A stretch of DNA of 64,000 bases from Chryseotalea sanaruensis. Lineage in GTDB: Bacteria > Bacteroidota > Bacteroidia > Cytophagales > Cyclobacteriaceae. Under the pieces are notes generated by a model. That model ran no database searches and was not told the origin of the DNA. It saw nothing but the letters and a program-made list of their open reading frames with translations. Shown one piece after another: positions 27,571-36,901 of the stretch (positions within the stretch are counted from its first letter, which is position 1; each line of letters begins with the position of its first letter). Made by a program: the position numbers and the translations under genes. The DNA lies in the NCBI RefSeq assembly GCF_003990915.1, contig NZ_BHXQ01000004.1, forward strand, positions 524,622-588,621. Direction: 5' to 3'.

Positions 27571-29622
27571 TTACACTCTTCGTTTAAAGGAAGGCTTTAC
27601 TTCAATCCCAATTGAAAAATTTCTACCAGATGCTGCGTTGTAATATCGCGCACCAATGGCGTTTAAATCATTTCCAAGACTATACTTTTCATTCAACAGG
27701 TTGTCGATGAAAAAAAATACTTCCACCGGTAATTTACCTAGATGTCTGTAACCCGCTTTTGCTGTGATCAACCAAAAGTAAGGTGAGTAAACAGTGTTGG
27801 CATCGTTAAGTGGAATATGGTCGTAATAGTTAGCGGTAGTGTTTATATAAAAATGCTGTTTTAAGTTTATGTCTAAACCGGTGCTCAAGGCATTGGGTGC
27901 AACACCTGTTATTTTATTGTCTGAGTAATCATTGCCATCTTGAACATAATTCTTAAAGAAATAATATTGTCCTGTATAACTTAAAAAATAATCAGCAGAG
28001 ATTACCTTTTTCCACAGGTTGATTTTATTATAAGCAAAACTTAACTCAATACCTTGTTGACTGGTTCTTCCCGCATTAACAAAATACTCTGCACCATCAT
28101 TATTTCTTTGAATAACGATAGCATCATTTAATTTAAAGTTATAGGCCACTAAATCGAATTTAGCTTTTTTGAATATTTGCCCACGTATACCAATTTCGGT
28201 GTTAAGTCCAATTTCTGCGTTAAGTGTATTGTTATATGCGCCTGTCGATGGTCTTACCTCTGCTAAAGAAGGTGGTGAGAAACCCTGGCTAATACTACCA
28301 TGCAAGGAAAAACCATTTGATAACTTCTTTGCTAAACCAATTCTTGGAAAAAGTGAAGGGGAAAAATTCCTTGTTTGGTCTATGGATGGTGATGGGGATT
28401 TTCTGGTAAACTCATAGCGCAGCATATTCAGGCTTATACCAGTAGTGAGGAAAAAATTTTGTGGTAAATCGGTTTCACTTTGTAAAAAAATTAAACCGTT
28501 GGAAGAAGTCAATAAATCATCTTCTCGCAGGTTAGTGGCCGCACCAGCTGTATTATCATAAACCTGTAGTGGTGAGTTGAAGTATTGAAACTCACCACCA
28601 AAGCTGAGTTTGTTCCCCAGATTAAACAGATTGTGCTTGTACTGTACTTCAGCTCGGAAACCAATATTTTTTTCTATACGTTTTTCATAATTCCTGATTG
28701 TAGGATTTTCAAAATCTGTAAGTGAAGTAATGGCACCTACCTTCAATAACAGCGAAGAACTTAACTCAGCTTCGTAAACACTGGAGACAAGATGTGTTAA
28801 ATTAGTTACGGCAGCTTGCTGTTCTACTGCACCCGGAAATACAGGTGTAGCAGGTCTTGCTTGTTTCGGATCTTCCTCAAATTGTGCTTTGGTTAAACCA
28901 CCTGGTGTTTGATAATATAAATTCCCCACTAGGTATGAAGTGGTAATTTTTGCGTTTTCGCCTATTTGATACTCCCAATCTACACCTGCATTAAAGCGTT
29001 TCATTTTTGTGTGCTCCCTGTAACCATCTGCCTGCTGGTAAGCACTTCGTACGGCAACAGCAGACCGAGTTGATAACTGCAGTTTAGTACTAGCATTCAT
29101 CCTCAGTAAGCCATAACTGCCACCACTCATTGAAATGCGTGTAGCCTCTTGGTTGTCTACAGGACTGTTCATAAGCACAACACCTCCTGTACCTGCGCCA
29201 TAAAGACTGGCACCAGGGCCTTTAATGATTTCCATGGAAGTAATGGCATCAAAATCCAGTAAGTTTAAATAGGTGTTGCCACCACCATCGGTAAAGGGAA
29301 GTCCATCTCTGTAAAATTTAATATTACGTATACCAAACGGAGAGCGTAATAAACTGCCTCTGATAGAGAATCGATAACTTCCAGGAGAGCGTTCCTCCAT
29401 GCGAACGCCTGCAATGGTATTTACGGCAGGCACTAAACTATTACCTGCAAAACGTGTGAGGTTCTTTGATGCTAACAACGAAATGGATCCGGCAACTTCT
29501 GAAATGGGTCTGTTACTTTTGAAGGCAGTTATCGTAAATTCCTGCAAGTACCGAACTGAATCTTGAGCTTGCACCAAGGTAATAGAAACAAAAAGCAGAA
29601 GAACACTACCGAGGTGAAGCAT
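27571..29622 (-). CDS. TonB-dependent outer-membrane receptor
   Basis: Outer-membrane receptor of 683 residues. Signal peptide (about 1-19), plug domain (about 28-145; NTIAGVRMEERSPGSYRFSIRGS, MEIIKGPGASLYGAGTGGVV) and a beta-barrel (about 150-683) ending in an aromatic-rich pattern, with the typical NLLNEKYSLGNDLNAIGARYY near the end. It imports a substrate, usually a ferric siderophore, heme or vitamin, with energy from TonB. No carboxypeptidase-like N-terminal domain and no SusD partner, so it is not SusC. The substrate is not evident. Confidence 0.9.
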   Translation of the reverse strand: MLHLGSVLLLFVSITLVQAQDSVRYLQEFTITAFKSNRPISEVAGSISLLASKNLTRFAGNSLVPAVNTIAGVRMEERSPGSYRFSIRGSLLRSPFGIRNIKFYRDGLPFTDGGGNTYLNLLDFDAITSMEIIKGPGASLYGAGTGGVVLMNSPVDNQEATRISMSGGSYGLLRMNASTKLQLSTRSAVAVRSAYQQADGYREHTKMKRFNAGVDWEYQIGENAKITTSYLVGNLYYQTPGGLTKAQFEEDPKQARPATPVFPGAVEQQAAVTNLTHLVSSVYEAELSSSLLLKVGAITSLTDFENPTIRNYEKRIEKNIGFRAEVQYKHNLFNLGNKLSFGGEFQYFNSPLQVYDNTAGAATNLREDDLLTSSNGLIFLQSETDLPQNFFLTTGISLNMLRYEFTRKSPSPSIDQTRNFSPSLFPRIGLAKKLSNGFSLHGSISQGFSPPSLAEVRPSTGAYNNTLNAEIGLNTEIGIRGQIFKKAKFDLVAYNFKLNDAIVIQRNNDGAEYFVNAGRTSQQGIELSFAYNKINLWKKVISADYFLSYTGQYYFFKNYVQDGNDYSDNKITGVAPNALSTGLDINLKQHFYINTTANYYDHIPLNDANTVYSPYFWLITAKAGYRHLGKLPVEVFFFIDNLLNEKYSLGNDLNAIGARYYNAASGRNFSIGIEVKPSFKRRV

Positions 29623-29635
29623 AAAGTTTTACATC

Positions 29636-32600
29636 TTAGTTGTATTGGTTCTTATCCTTACCTAAAGATATTTTATAGTTATCAGGGGTGCCTGTAATTT
29701 TCAGGTTGATAAAACGTACTTTTTTAGAATCGTCTTTGTATTGGATTTCGTCATCACCTTCTGATTTCTCGCCACTTCCAAATAATTTTTTAGAACCAAC
29801 TTGTGTTACCAGTTTCCAGGGTATGCGCAAGTAATACTCCATGTTCATGTTCATGTCCTGCTTACCCGATATCTCAATAAAACCTAGCGTGGAGTTGATG
29901 GTCATATTTGGAATAGAAAGTATACCATTGGTCATGTCCAGTTTGTTGTGCAGCGTATCAAACAACACACGCGAAAGGTTTTTATCCTTAAAATAATCTG
30001 ACACAGCATCCAGCGCAGCATAATGTTCTAACCTTCCTTGGGTTACATCTACATCAATATGAATTTCTGAATCATCAAGTATTGGAACCATATCAGCATG
30101 CATATGAATTTTGCCGCTCAAAGTGCCACTAAGTTTACCATGTAAATTCTCTGACACTAAATGGTCTTGTCCGAAGTTTTCAAACTTAAATAAGAGCTTA
30201 TCCAAATCTACCTTATGTAGTTTCATTACCGGACTAAAGTAAATTTTGTTTTTATCAGAACCATTAAAGTATCCGTGTAGATTTATTTTTCCACCAGCAG
30301 CCATTAGCGACATGGTGTCAACATAGATGTAATGGTTTTTATTTGTTCTGGCTTTCAAAAAGAAATCATCCAGTAAATACCTATGATAATTAAGGTGTTT
30401 AATGTCTGCATCAAAAGTCATATCAGTAAAGGGCAGGTCATAAATATTAAAAACTGCCTCATGATCTTCCGGCTTGGTTTGAGCATTGGCCGGAGGTGGA
30501 GTGTAGTTGAACAACTCATCGAAATCTAAACGGGGTGCAGTAATACTAAAATGATTGTCACGTTTCTTGATAGCTTCATCATTACCTAAATAATAATGGA
30601 GGTTAACATTAAACTGACTTTTCCCCAGCTTACCACTAAAATTTTCAACAAGTAGGTGCTCATTCTCGTAATGAAAACGACCCTTAAATTTTTCAAAACG
30701 TAGGGGATGTACTTTCATCTGTGCTTCCAAATTATCAATGAATACATCTGAGGATTTCAAACCTTTATTGAAGTGTAGGTCTGCGAAACCATGTACTTTT
30801 AAGTTTTTAAATTCTTCATGCCGGTAGTCTTCTGGCACATAGTTTTCGCCCCCATAAGTAAATAAATCTTCCAATTGAAGAAGGGCAGAGGTAAGATTGA
30901 ACTCTACTTTAGTATCACCCAACGGGTTTTCATTAAACCATAAATCATAATTTTTTAGTTTACCGGTAAAATGAAAATCGCTTTTGTCGATCATACCATT
31001 AAAATCAACAATCCGAAAGTCTTGATTGTCTATGAAAACATCCGCGTGAAAATCGTGAAGCTTATGGGGATAGTGCGTGAGTTGTGCGTAAAGATCTTCA
31101 ATAAAGAATTCACCAATGGGCAAGTTTGGTGATTCTGTAAATGCTTTTGCTGTACTATTGAATTTAAGTTTCAAACTTAAATCTTTAATGGCTTCATCAA
31201 CAGGTTTAGAGTTAGCAGTATCATAAGCAGTTAGTTGTTTAATATTTAGCAAATTTGATTTAATGTTTAAAATAGCGCTTACCGGATTGTTAGTGTGGTG
31301 AAGAATTGCAGGTAAATCGCTGATCTTTGCCTGAATACTAACATCAGAGTTTCCAACCTTCAGACTAAAGTTTTCTATTTCGGCTTCGTGGCCATCCATT
31401 TTTGCTTTGATATCTATATCATGAATGGGTAGGTGATATTTACTGGTGGTAAAGCTCAGGTTTTCAACTTCTAATTCTGTAAAATAAGATTCATTTAACT
31501 TCTCTATACTTTTCTCCGGATTTGATAAATCAATAATGTCATGAAAATTCATGGTTAGTGCCACACGACCTTTTAGGTCTTGCAGGTCAGTGATATTTAA
31601 AAATTTTGATAAGAAATCAAGATCGAAATCTGATTTGAGCTGCATATCAATCTCAGGTGATTCGAAATTTTTCACCATTAAATTACCACTGAAAACACCT
31701 GCTTCTGGTTTAGCCCTGAAGTCTACTAACGAAAATTCCATTGTAGATGCGTTTCTGTTTGCGCCCGTGGTGAAATGTCCTTTAAAGAAAAGATCATCAA
31801 GTCGCTTTTTAGAAATTTTGTTATCAAAAAAGGCATCTTCACAACCAAAGTCTGCGACAACCAATGGATTGTGTCCATTGATGGATTTGCCTTTAATACT
31901 GGCTTCAAAAAATATTTTACCGGCATTGTCATAGCGCTGAAGTGCTGGTGCCAATTCTTCAGGCGCAAATGCCATGAATAGATCGAAGTTTGGTTTGTTG
32001 CCATGAAAATTGATATCAAGATTCATATCATCATCGAAATCGATGCTGCCATCCATTTTGAATAGTGCGTTTTCCAATTTAACCTCCGATGGCTGTATAA
32101 CTAGCTTTTGCTCTAAACTGAGAAAATCAAATTTTGTTTGTATATCAAAGTGTTTGTGCTTGACGAAAGTTGTATCACCTTCCATTATTACATTCAGCAC
32201 AAAACGGCTATCCAGTGAAATAAAAATATGATCTTGAGTCGTTTTAAAAGTTGATGTAGCATCATCAATGAAAGTTTCAAGAATCAGGTTATTGGCTTCA
32301 TTTACTTTTAGTAAATCTACATTGACCAACTCAATTTTTTTAAGGTGCATGTGAAACTCCTCAGCAGGATCTTCTATTTCTTTTTTTGCTGATAATGCAT
32401 TACCGATATTAAAACTTCCATCTGTATGTTGCACCAACTCAATAAAGCCATCTCTTAGTTTAATAGATTTAATATCCACTGAGCCCCCAAGCATGGCCCA
32501 GAGATCAAAGCCGACATACACATCTCTTAGTTTAAGAATGGGCAGTTCTTTTTTATCTTTTGATTCGTATACGCTAACGTTATCAAGGTCGATAGAGATA

Positions 32601-32803
32601 TAAGGGAAGTTGGCAAAAGGAGAAATATGACTGTCTTCTATGCTTAGTTCACCAACAAAATCTTCGTTAGCTGTAGTAACCAATTCCTGCACAATAGCAT
32701 CTTGTTTCCAGAAAAGAATGGCTACCACTATCCCGAATACAAGTAGGGGGAGGGTTATAAGACCAATTATTAGCTTAATCCAAAATTTTTTACGGCTCTT
32801 CAT
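29636..32803 (-). CDS. AsmA-like large membrane-anchored protein
   Basis: Protein of 1055 residues. One N-terminal membrane helix (about 10-31; IKLIIGLITLPLLVFGIVVAI) and a long beta-rich body with the AsmA-type opening (FVGELSIEDSHISPFANFPY...IDLDNVSVYESK). The C-terminal AsmA-2-like region (about 880-1010; MTNGILSIPNMTINSTLGFI) is also visible. AsmA-like proteins form long hydrophobic grooves and are now linked to lipid transport between inner and outer membrane. Length is in the large-family range. It ends 13 nt before the receptor gene on the same strand, so both may form an operon. Confidence 0.82.
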   Translation of the reverse strand: MKSRKKFWIKLIIGLITLPLLVFGIVVAILFWKQDAIVQELVTTANEDFVGELSIEDSHISPFANFPYISIDLDNVSVYESKDKKELPILKLRDVYVGFDLWAMLGGSVDIKSIKLRDGFIELVQHTDGSFNIGNALSAKKEIEDPAEEFHMHLKKIELVNVDLLKVNEANNLILETFIDDATSTFKTTQDHIFISLDSRFVLNVIMEGDTTFVKHKHFDIQTKFDFLSLEQKLVIQPSEVKLENALFKMDGSIDFDDDMNLDINFHGNKPNFDLFMAFAPEELAPALQRYDNAGKIFFEASIKGKSINGHNPLVVADFGCEDAFFDNKISKKRLDDLFFKGHFTTGANRNASTMEFSLVDFRAKPEAGVFSGNLMVKNFESPEIDMQLKSDFDLDFLSKFLNITDLQDLKGRVALTMNFHDIIDLSNPEKSIEKLNESYFTELEVENLSFTTSKYHLPIHDIDIKAKMDGHEAEIENFSLKVGNSDVSIQAKISDLPAILHHTNNPVSAILNIKSNLLNIKQLTAYDTANSKPVDEAIKDLSLKLKFNSTAKAFTESPNLPIGEFFIEDLYAQLTHYPHKLHDFHADVFIDNQDFRIVDFNGMIDKSDFHFTGKLKNYDLWFNENPLGDTKVEFNLTSALLQLEDLFTYGGENYVPEDYRHEEFKNLKVHGFADLHFNKGLKSSDVFIDNLEAQMKVHPLRFEKFKGRFHYENEHLLVENFSGKLGKSQFNVNLHYYLGNDEAIKKRDNHFSITAPRLDFDELFNYTPPPANAQTKPEDHEAVFNIYDLPFTDMTFDADIKHLNYHRYLLDDFFLKARTNKNHYIYVDTMSLMAAGGKINLHGYFNGSDKNKIYFSPVMKLHKVDLDKLLFKFENFGQDHLVSENLHGKLSGTLSGKIHMHADMVPILDDSEIHIDVDVTQGRLEHYAALDAVSDYFKDKNLSRVLFDTLHNKLDMTNGILSIPNMTINSTLGFIEISGKQDMNMNMEYYLRIPWKLVTQVGSKKLFGSGEKSEGDDEIQYKDDSKKVRFINLKITGTPDNYKISLGKDKNQYN

Positions 32804-32837
32804 TTTTGAGTAATTCGGATATTACACAAGGCATAAT

Positions 32838-33080
32838 TCAAATCTTCAGTCCATCATGCTGGTCTTCCATCATGATTTCGTGTACCCTCGCTTTATCAGC
32901 CTCAAAGATAAACAGCCCCACTTCCATTCCCTTCATAAAAGGTAATGGATAGAGTGAGGAAGTTGTCTCATTTGTTAAAAAACAGGGTATTCCGTAAGCA
33001 TCTAATTTAGTTTTGGCCAAATTGGCGTCAATTACTGAGTCGTATTTATTAAAAAGGATGATTTTGTCGTTGTCTTCCAT
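32838..33080 (-). CDS. DUF2007-like small signalling protein
   Basis: Protein of 80 residues from the methionine at 33080 (MEDNDKIILFNKYDSVIDAN). The pattern IILFNKYDSVIDANLAKTKLDAYGIPCFL with the later GLFIFEADKARVHEIM resembles the DUF2007 (putative signal-transducing) fold. The frame is open to 33137, which would add 19 hydrophobic residues; I prefer the shorter form because it begins with the domain. The function of the family is unknown. It lies just upstream of the AsmA gene on the same strand. Confidence 0.6.
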   Translation of the reverse strand: MEDNDKIILFNKYDSVIDANLAKTKLDAYGIPCFLTNETTSSLYPLPFMKGMEVGLFIFEADKARVHEIMMEDQHDGLKI

Positions 33081-33177
33081 AACACTAAAGGCAAAAGATA
33101 CAATGGACTGTAAATATTTTAAAATCTTTTGTAACATCGTGTACCAGCCACCGTCTTGTACTTGAATTCAATAAAGA

Positions 33178-33690
33178 ATGAATTTCGAATCTTTTCAAAA
33201 TCGCGTATTACCTGCAAAAAACAAGCTTTTCCGCTTCGCCTTACGTTTAGTAGGCAGCGAGGAGGAAGCCAAAGATGTGGTGCAGGAAGTAATGATCCGG
33301 GTTTGGAACGGCCGAGAGCAAATGGCAGAAATTCAGAACATGGAAGCTTGGTGCATGCGCATCACCAAAAACCTGTCTCTGGATCGCATTCGTGCAAACA
33401 GCCGAAGACAAACTCAACCGATTGATGGAAGTTTTGATGTTCGAAACGAAGCGTTAACGCCTCATGAATCAACTGAACTACATGAGAGTATGCAGCGAAT
33501 AAACCGACTAATGGCCGCATTGCCCGATAAGCAACGGCAAGTGATGCACCTCCGCGATGTGGAGGGCTACAGCTACAATGAGATTTGCGATATTTTGGAT
33601 ATCGATATGAACCAGGTTAAAGTAAACCTGTTCAGAGCCCGAAATGCCGTACGTGAAAAACTGACTAAAGCAAATGCCTATGGACTCTAA
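33178..33690 (+). CDS. ECF RNA polymerase sigma factor
   Basis: Sigma factor of 170 residues with region 2 (about 10-78; DVVQEVMIRVWNGREQ and MEAWCMRITKNLSLDRIR) and region 4 (about 105-160; LPDKQRQVMHLRDVEGYSYNEICDILDI). The region 4 helix-turn-helix QVKVNLFRARNAVRE is typical of ECF sigma factors. It overlaps the next gene by 11 bp, a putative anti-sigma factor, which implies control of its activity by a membrane partner. The DUF4252 genes downstream are probable targets. Confidence 0.92.
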   Translation: MNFESFQNRVLPAKNKLFRFALRLVGSEEEAKDVVQEVMIRVWNGREQMAEIQNMEAWCMRITKNLSLDRIRANSRRQTQPIDGSFDVRNEALTPHESTELHESMQRINRLMAALPDKQRQVMHLRDVEGYSYNEICDILDIDMNQVKVNLFRARNAVREKLTKANAYGL

Positions 33691-34186
33691 GAAAATAGAA
33701 CAGCTGCTGGAAAAGTACTGGGAGTGCGAAACAACGTTGGATGAGGAGAAAGCTTTGCGCGAGTTTTTTAATCAGGCCGAAGTGCCCTTACACCTTAAGG
33801 AATCAGCTTCTTTGTTTCGCTACTTTGAGCAACAACGCCAACAGGTGATTACAGATGTGGCTTTTGAGGGACGCTTGAAGAAAGCGATTGAACCCCAAAA
33901 AGGAAAAATGAGAAGCCTTGTGTACAGCAGTTTGAGAATTGCTGCTGGTATAAGTGTAGTATTGGCCTCCTTCTGGTTGGTGCGTACTCAAATACGCGAA
34001 GATCAACCGCAGGAGATAACCGATACCTACGATGACCCTCAAAAGGCTTTTGAAGAAACTAAAAGAGCATTACAAATGATCTCGAAAAATTTCAGCAAAG
34101 GACAAAAGGCCACTGCTAAATTAAACCTGATCAATGAAGCAAAGGATAAGATACAAACAAAAGACAATGATAAAGCGGATAGTTAA
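33680..34186 (+). CDS. Putative membrane anti-sigma factor
   Basis: Protein of 168 residues from the ATG at 33680 (a second in-frame ATG lies at 33674). A cytoplasmic N-terminal part (1-78; IEQLLEKYWECETTLDEEKALREFF) is followed by one membrane segment (about 79-98; SSLRIAAGISVVLASFWLV) and a charged, probably periplasmic tail. The position overlapping the ECF sigma gene and this topology are those of anti-sigma factors, although the zinc-binding ASD motif (HxxxCxxC) is absent. Only the location and topology support the role. Confidence 0.68.
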   Translation: MDSKKIEQLLEKYWECETTLDEEKALREFFNQAEVPLHLKESASLFRYFEQQRQQVITDVAFEGRLKKAIEPQKGKMRSLVYSSLRIAAGISVVLASFWLVRTQIREDQPQEITDTYDDPQKAFEETKRALQMISKNFSKGQKATAKLNLINEAKDKIQTKDNDKADS

Positions 34187-34231
34187 TATCTGATTTCTCA
34201 AAAATAATTAAGAACTTAAAAAAAGAAAGAT

Positions 34232-34759
34232 ATGAAAAAGTTGATGTTAGCACTTGTGATGATGGCCGGATACGGTATTACTTTTGGTCAGACTGATGCC
34301 ATCTCAAAGTTTTTTGCCAAGTACCAAAACGATGAAAGTTTCAGCAATGTAACAGTAAGCAGTAAAATGTTTAGCCTGTTTACTAATATGGATGTTGAAA
34401 CCGCAGAAGATAAAGAAGTGGTAGAAGCCATTAGTAAAATAAAAGGTTTGAGAATTCTTGCTAAAGAAGATGCCAGAAATGCACGTGATTTGTACAAAGA
34501 AGCATTTACGTTAATTCCAATGAAGGATTATGAAGAACTGATGACTGTGCGTGATAAAGACCAGGACATGAAGTTTTTGATTAAAGATGACGGCAAAGGA
34601 AAAATCTCTGAATTAATTATGATCATGGGTGGTACAACTGATTTTATGATCATGACTTTGTACGGAGAAATTGATTTGAAACAAGTGAGCCGCATTGGTA
34701 AGCGTATGGAAATCGATGGTTTGGATAAACTAGAGAACTTGGATAAGAAAAAGAACTAA
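34232..34759 (+). CDS. DUF4252 exported protein, copy 1
   Basis: Protein of 175 residues with a signal peptide (1-19, ending ITFG) and a DUF4252 domain (about 25-160). Conserved segments include FSLFTNMD, IKGLRILAKED and the later YEELMTVRDKDQDMKFLIKD. DUF4252 proteins have no known function and often follow ECF sigma/anti-sigma pairs in Bacteroidota, as here. It starts 45 nt after the anti-sigma gene and ends before a strong terminator, so it is the last gene of the sigma operon. Confidence 0.8.
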   Translation: MKKLMLALVMMAGYGITFGQTDAISKFFAKYQNDESFSNVTVSSKMFSLFTNMDVETAEDKEVVEAISKIKGLRILAKEDARNARDLYKEAFTLIPMKDYEELMTVRDKDQDMKFLIKDDGKGKISELIMIMGGTTDFMIMTLYGEIDLKQVSRIGKRMEIDGLDKLENLDKKKN

Positions 34760-34777
34760 AAATTATCCACCTTATTT

Positions 34778-34812
34778 AAATATGGTCTGTCAAAAGCAGA
34801 CCATATTTTTTA
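34778..34812 (+). terminator. Rho-independent terminator after DUF4252 copy 1
   Basis: ATATGGTCTG (34780-34789) pairs perfectly with CAGACCATAT (34797-34806) around a 7-nt loop and is followed by a T-rich tail. It closes the sigma/anti-sigma/DUF4252 operon. Confidence 0.85.
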
Positions 34813-34866
34813 TCAACTTCTTTTGACTTCATTTTCTTTATCAGACACAATTTTAAAGGTATCTTC

Positions 34867-35343
34867 ATGAAAACATTTATAGTATCCATGCTCGTACTGC
34901 TGACAGTTTCAGCAGCCAACAGCCAGCATAATAGTATCCGGGTTTTAAAAGATCGCTTTCGTGGAGAAGCGGATGTACATAGTTTTAAAGTGGAAGGTTT
35001 TATGGCAAGGTTAGCCTTAAAAATGATTGATGACCATGAATTTAAAGAGGCTATTTCTGGCGTAAGAAGCATAGAGTTCATTACTATTCCCAAGGAAGCT
35101 TTTGCTCAGCAGCGTGTGTCTGTTAGTGGTTATAAGAAGTTTTTAGAAGAGAATAATTTCGAGACATTAATGGAGGTTAAGGACAATGGAGAAGTTGTAT
35201 CTTTCATGCTGGCTCCTGGTAAAAATCGTGACTATTACGTTGTCATTGTCGATGGAGCCCATGAAGTAGTTGTTTTCGAGTTGAAAGGATATATTGATCC
35301 AGCTTTGATTACCAGCGGAAAAATAACTTCAGCGAGTTTGTAA
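34867..35343 (+). CDS. DUF4252-like exported protein, copy 2
   Basis: Protein of 158 residues with a signal peptide (1-19, MKTFIVSMLVLLTVSAANSQ). The later part (IEFITIPKEAFAQQ, FLEENNFETLMEVKDNGEVV, DYYVVIVDGAHEVVVFELKG) keeps the DUF4252 pattern 'iP...f......l.....y..lm.v.d.g..v..f......' and makes it a paralogue of the flanking genes, though it is more diverged. It lies after the terminator of copy 1, so it belongs to another transcript, probably with copy 3. Confidence 0.65.
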   Translation: MKTFIVSMLVLLTVSAANSQHNSIRVLKDRFRGEADVHSFKVEGFMARLALKMIDDHEFKEAISGVRSIEFITIPKEAFAQQRVSVSGYKKFLEENNFETLMEVKDNGEVVSFMLAPGKNRDYYVVIVDGAHEVVVFELKGYIDPALITSGKITSASL

Positions 35344-35383
35344 TGTTTTGAAGAAAGAGTACACTTATCTATAAATAACGAAT

Positions 35384-35923
35384 ATGAAAGCAGCTGGCAT
35401 TTTTCTTACCCTGATATTTTGTAGCATCATCGTATCAGCGCAAAGCAAAACTACTCAAGCCTTGCATGATGCTAATAAAGATGCACTTGCCTTGTTCTTT
35501 TACAAGAATACATTGAAGATGCTAAACCAGCAGGAGAGTAAGGAGTTTGATGACTTGATTAAAGATATTGAGAAGATGAAATTTCTCATTGTAAGTAAAG
35601 ATGAATCAAATTTTACTATCAATAAGTTTAAGTCACTTGTAGCTGATTATAAAGGTGAGGGCTATGAAGAGATTATGACAAGTAGGATGGATGGAAGAAA
35701 CTTCGATATCTATTTGAAAGAGAAGGGTGGTAAAGTAGCAGGGACAGTAGTGCTGGTAAATGATGAAAAGGATCTTTATGTATTGGATATTTTAGGAAGT
35801 GTACCAGTTAATAAAGTGCCACAGTTCTTTCAAACAATAGATCAGAGTTCTGATATCGGTAAAATGATTAAAGAGTTTGCCGGTGATAAAAACAAGAAAG
35901 AAGAGAAAAGTGAAGACAATTAG
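35384..35923 (+). CDS. DUF4252 exported protein, copy 3
   Basis: Protein of 179 residues. Signal peptide (about 1-20, IIVSAQS), then a DUF4252 domain (about 25-160; IKDIEKMKFLIVSKDES, GEGYEEIMTSRMDGRNFDIYLKE, KDLYVLDILGSVPVNKVPQFF). The tail is a charged Lys/Glu cluster (KNKKEEKSEDN). It is the third member of the paralogue set. It lies 40 nt after copy 2 and 27 nt before an ABC ATPase gene, so it could be co-transcribed with that transporter. Confidence 0.72.
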   Translation: MKAAGIFLTLIFCSIIVSAQSKTTQALHDANKDALALFFYKNTLKMLNQQESKEFDDLIKDIEKMKFLIVSKDESNFTINKFKSLVADYKGEGYEEIMTSRMDGRNFDIYLKEKGGKVAGTVVLVNDEKDLYVLDILGSVPVNKVPQFFQTIDQSSDIGKMIKEFAGDKNKKEEKSEDN

Positions 35924-35950
35924 TCGAAACTGTTAAATCAACCATTCCCT

Positions 35951-36850
35951 ATGCAAACAGTTCTTTCAGTTCGCGGTCTTACTAAAAATTTTGGTAGACT
36001 TTGCGCAGTAAATCAATTAAACCTTGAAGTAAAAGCAGGCCAGGTATTCGGTATGCTTGGCCCTAATGGCAGTGGCAAAACCACAACACTGGGCATGCTA
36101 ATGGGTGTAACTAATCCTTCCGCTGGCGAATTTAGCTGGTTTGGTGAGGCACCTTCGCATACCATTAGAAAACGAATAGGTGCTGTGTTAGAACATCCTA
36201 TTTTCTACCCATACCTTAGCGGCCAAAAAAACCTTGAGCTTAACGCCACTATTAAGCAGGCTGATCCAGCTAACATAGCAAAGGTGCTTGAGCTGGTTGA
36301 GTTGACTGCCCGTAAAGATCATAAGTATAGAACATATTCACTTGGCATGAAACAACGTCTTGCCATTGCATCTGCATTGGTCAACGATCCTGAAATCCTG
36401 ATTTTAGATGAACCAACAAATGGTTTAGATCCTATGGGTATTGCAGAGATCAGACAAATTATTAAACGAATTGCAGCCGATGGTAAAACCATCATCTTAG
36501 CAAGTCATTTGTTGGATGAGGTACAAAAAGTATGTACGCATTATGCAGTCTTGCGCAAAGGACAGTTAGTACACAGCGGACCGGTAGATGATGTCGGTAA
36601 GGGAGAGGAACTGGTAGAGGTAAATGCTTACCACGATGATCTTGGATTGATTTTGCAAAGGTTTGAAGGTGCAAAATCTGTGAAGAAGGATGGTGCAAAT
36701 TATTCAGTACAAATGAATGAAGGTTTCCATAGCCACGACTTGAATAAGTTTTTATTCAGTAATGGTATAGTAGTTTCTTATTTGGCTACTCAGAAGAAAA
36801 GTCTGGAAAAACAATTTCTGGAGATACTTTCTGAAAATAAACCGGCTTAA
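35951..36850 (+). CDS. ABC transporter ATP-binding protein
   Basis: ATPase of 299 residues. Walker A (GPNGSGKTT, about 37-45), the signature YSLGMKQRL (about 134) and Walker B LILDEPTNGLDP are intact. This is the single-domain type that pairs with an ABC-2 permease, which follows 51 nt downstream. The C-terminal extension (about 220-299) is typical of exporters of the BcrA/NatA kind. The substrate is unknown; it could be related to DUF4252 proteins or envelope stress, by context only. Confidence 0.9.
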   Translation: MQTVLSVRGLTKNFGRLCAVNQLNLEVKAGQVFGMLGPNGSGKTTTLGMLMGVTNPSAGEFSWFGEAPSHTIRKRIGAVLEHPIFYPYLSGQKNLELNATIKQADPANIAKVLELVELTARKDHKYRTYSLGMKQRLAIASALVNDPEILILDEPTNGLDPMGIAEIRQIIKRIAADGKTIILASHLLDEVQKVCTHYAVLRKGQLVHSGPVDDVGKGEELVEVNAYHDDLGLILQRFEGAKSVKKDGANYSVQMNEGFHSHDLNKFLFSNGIVVSYLATQKKSLEKQFLEILSENKPA

Positions 36851-36901
36851 GATTCAATTATAACTATAAAAATTATTTGATATATTTTAAAGTTTGGCAC
36901 T

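Noticed and set aside
29636..32803. Outer-membrane assembly protein TamB
   Set aside because: The opening and closing domains look like the AsmA group and no TamA-like partner is adjacent; the two families are related, so the distinction is not absolute.
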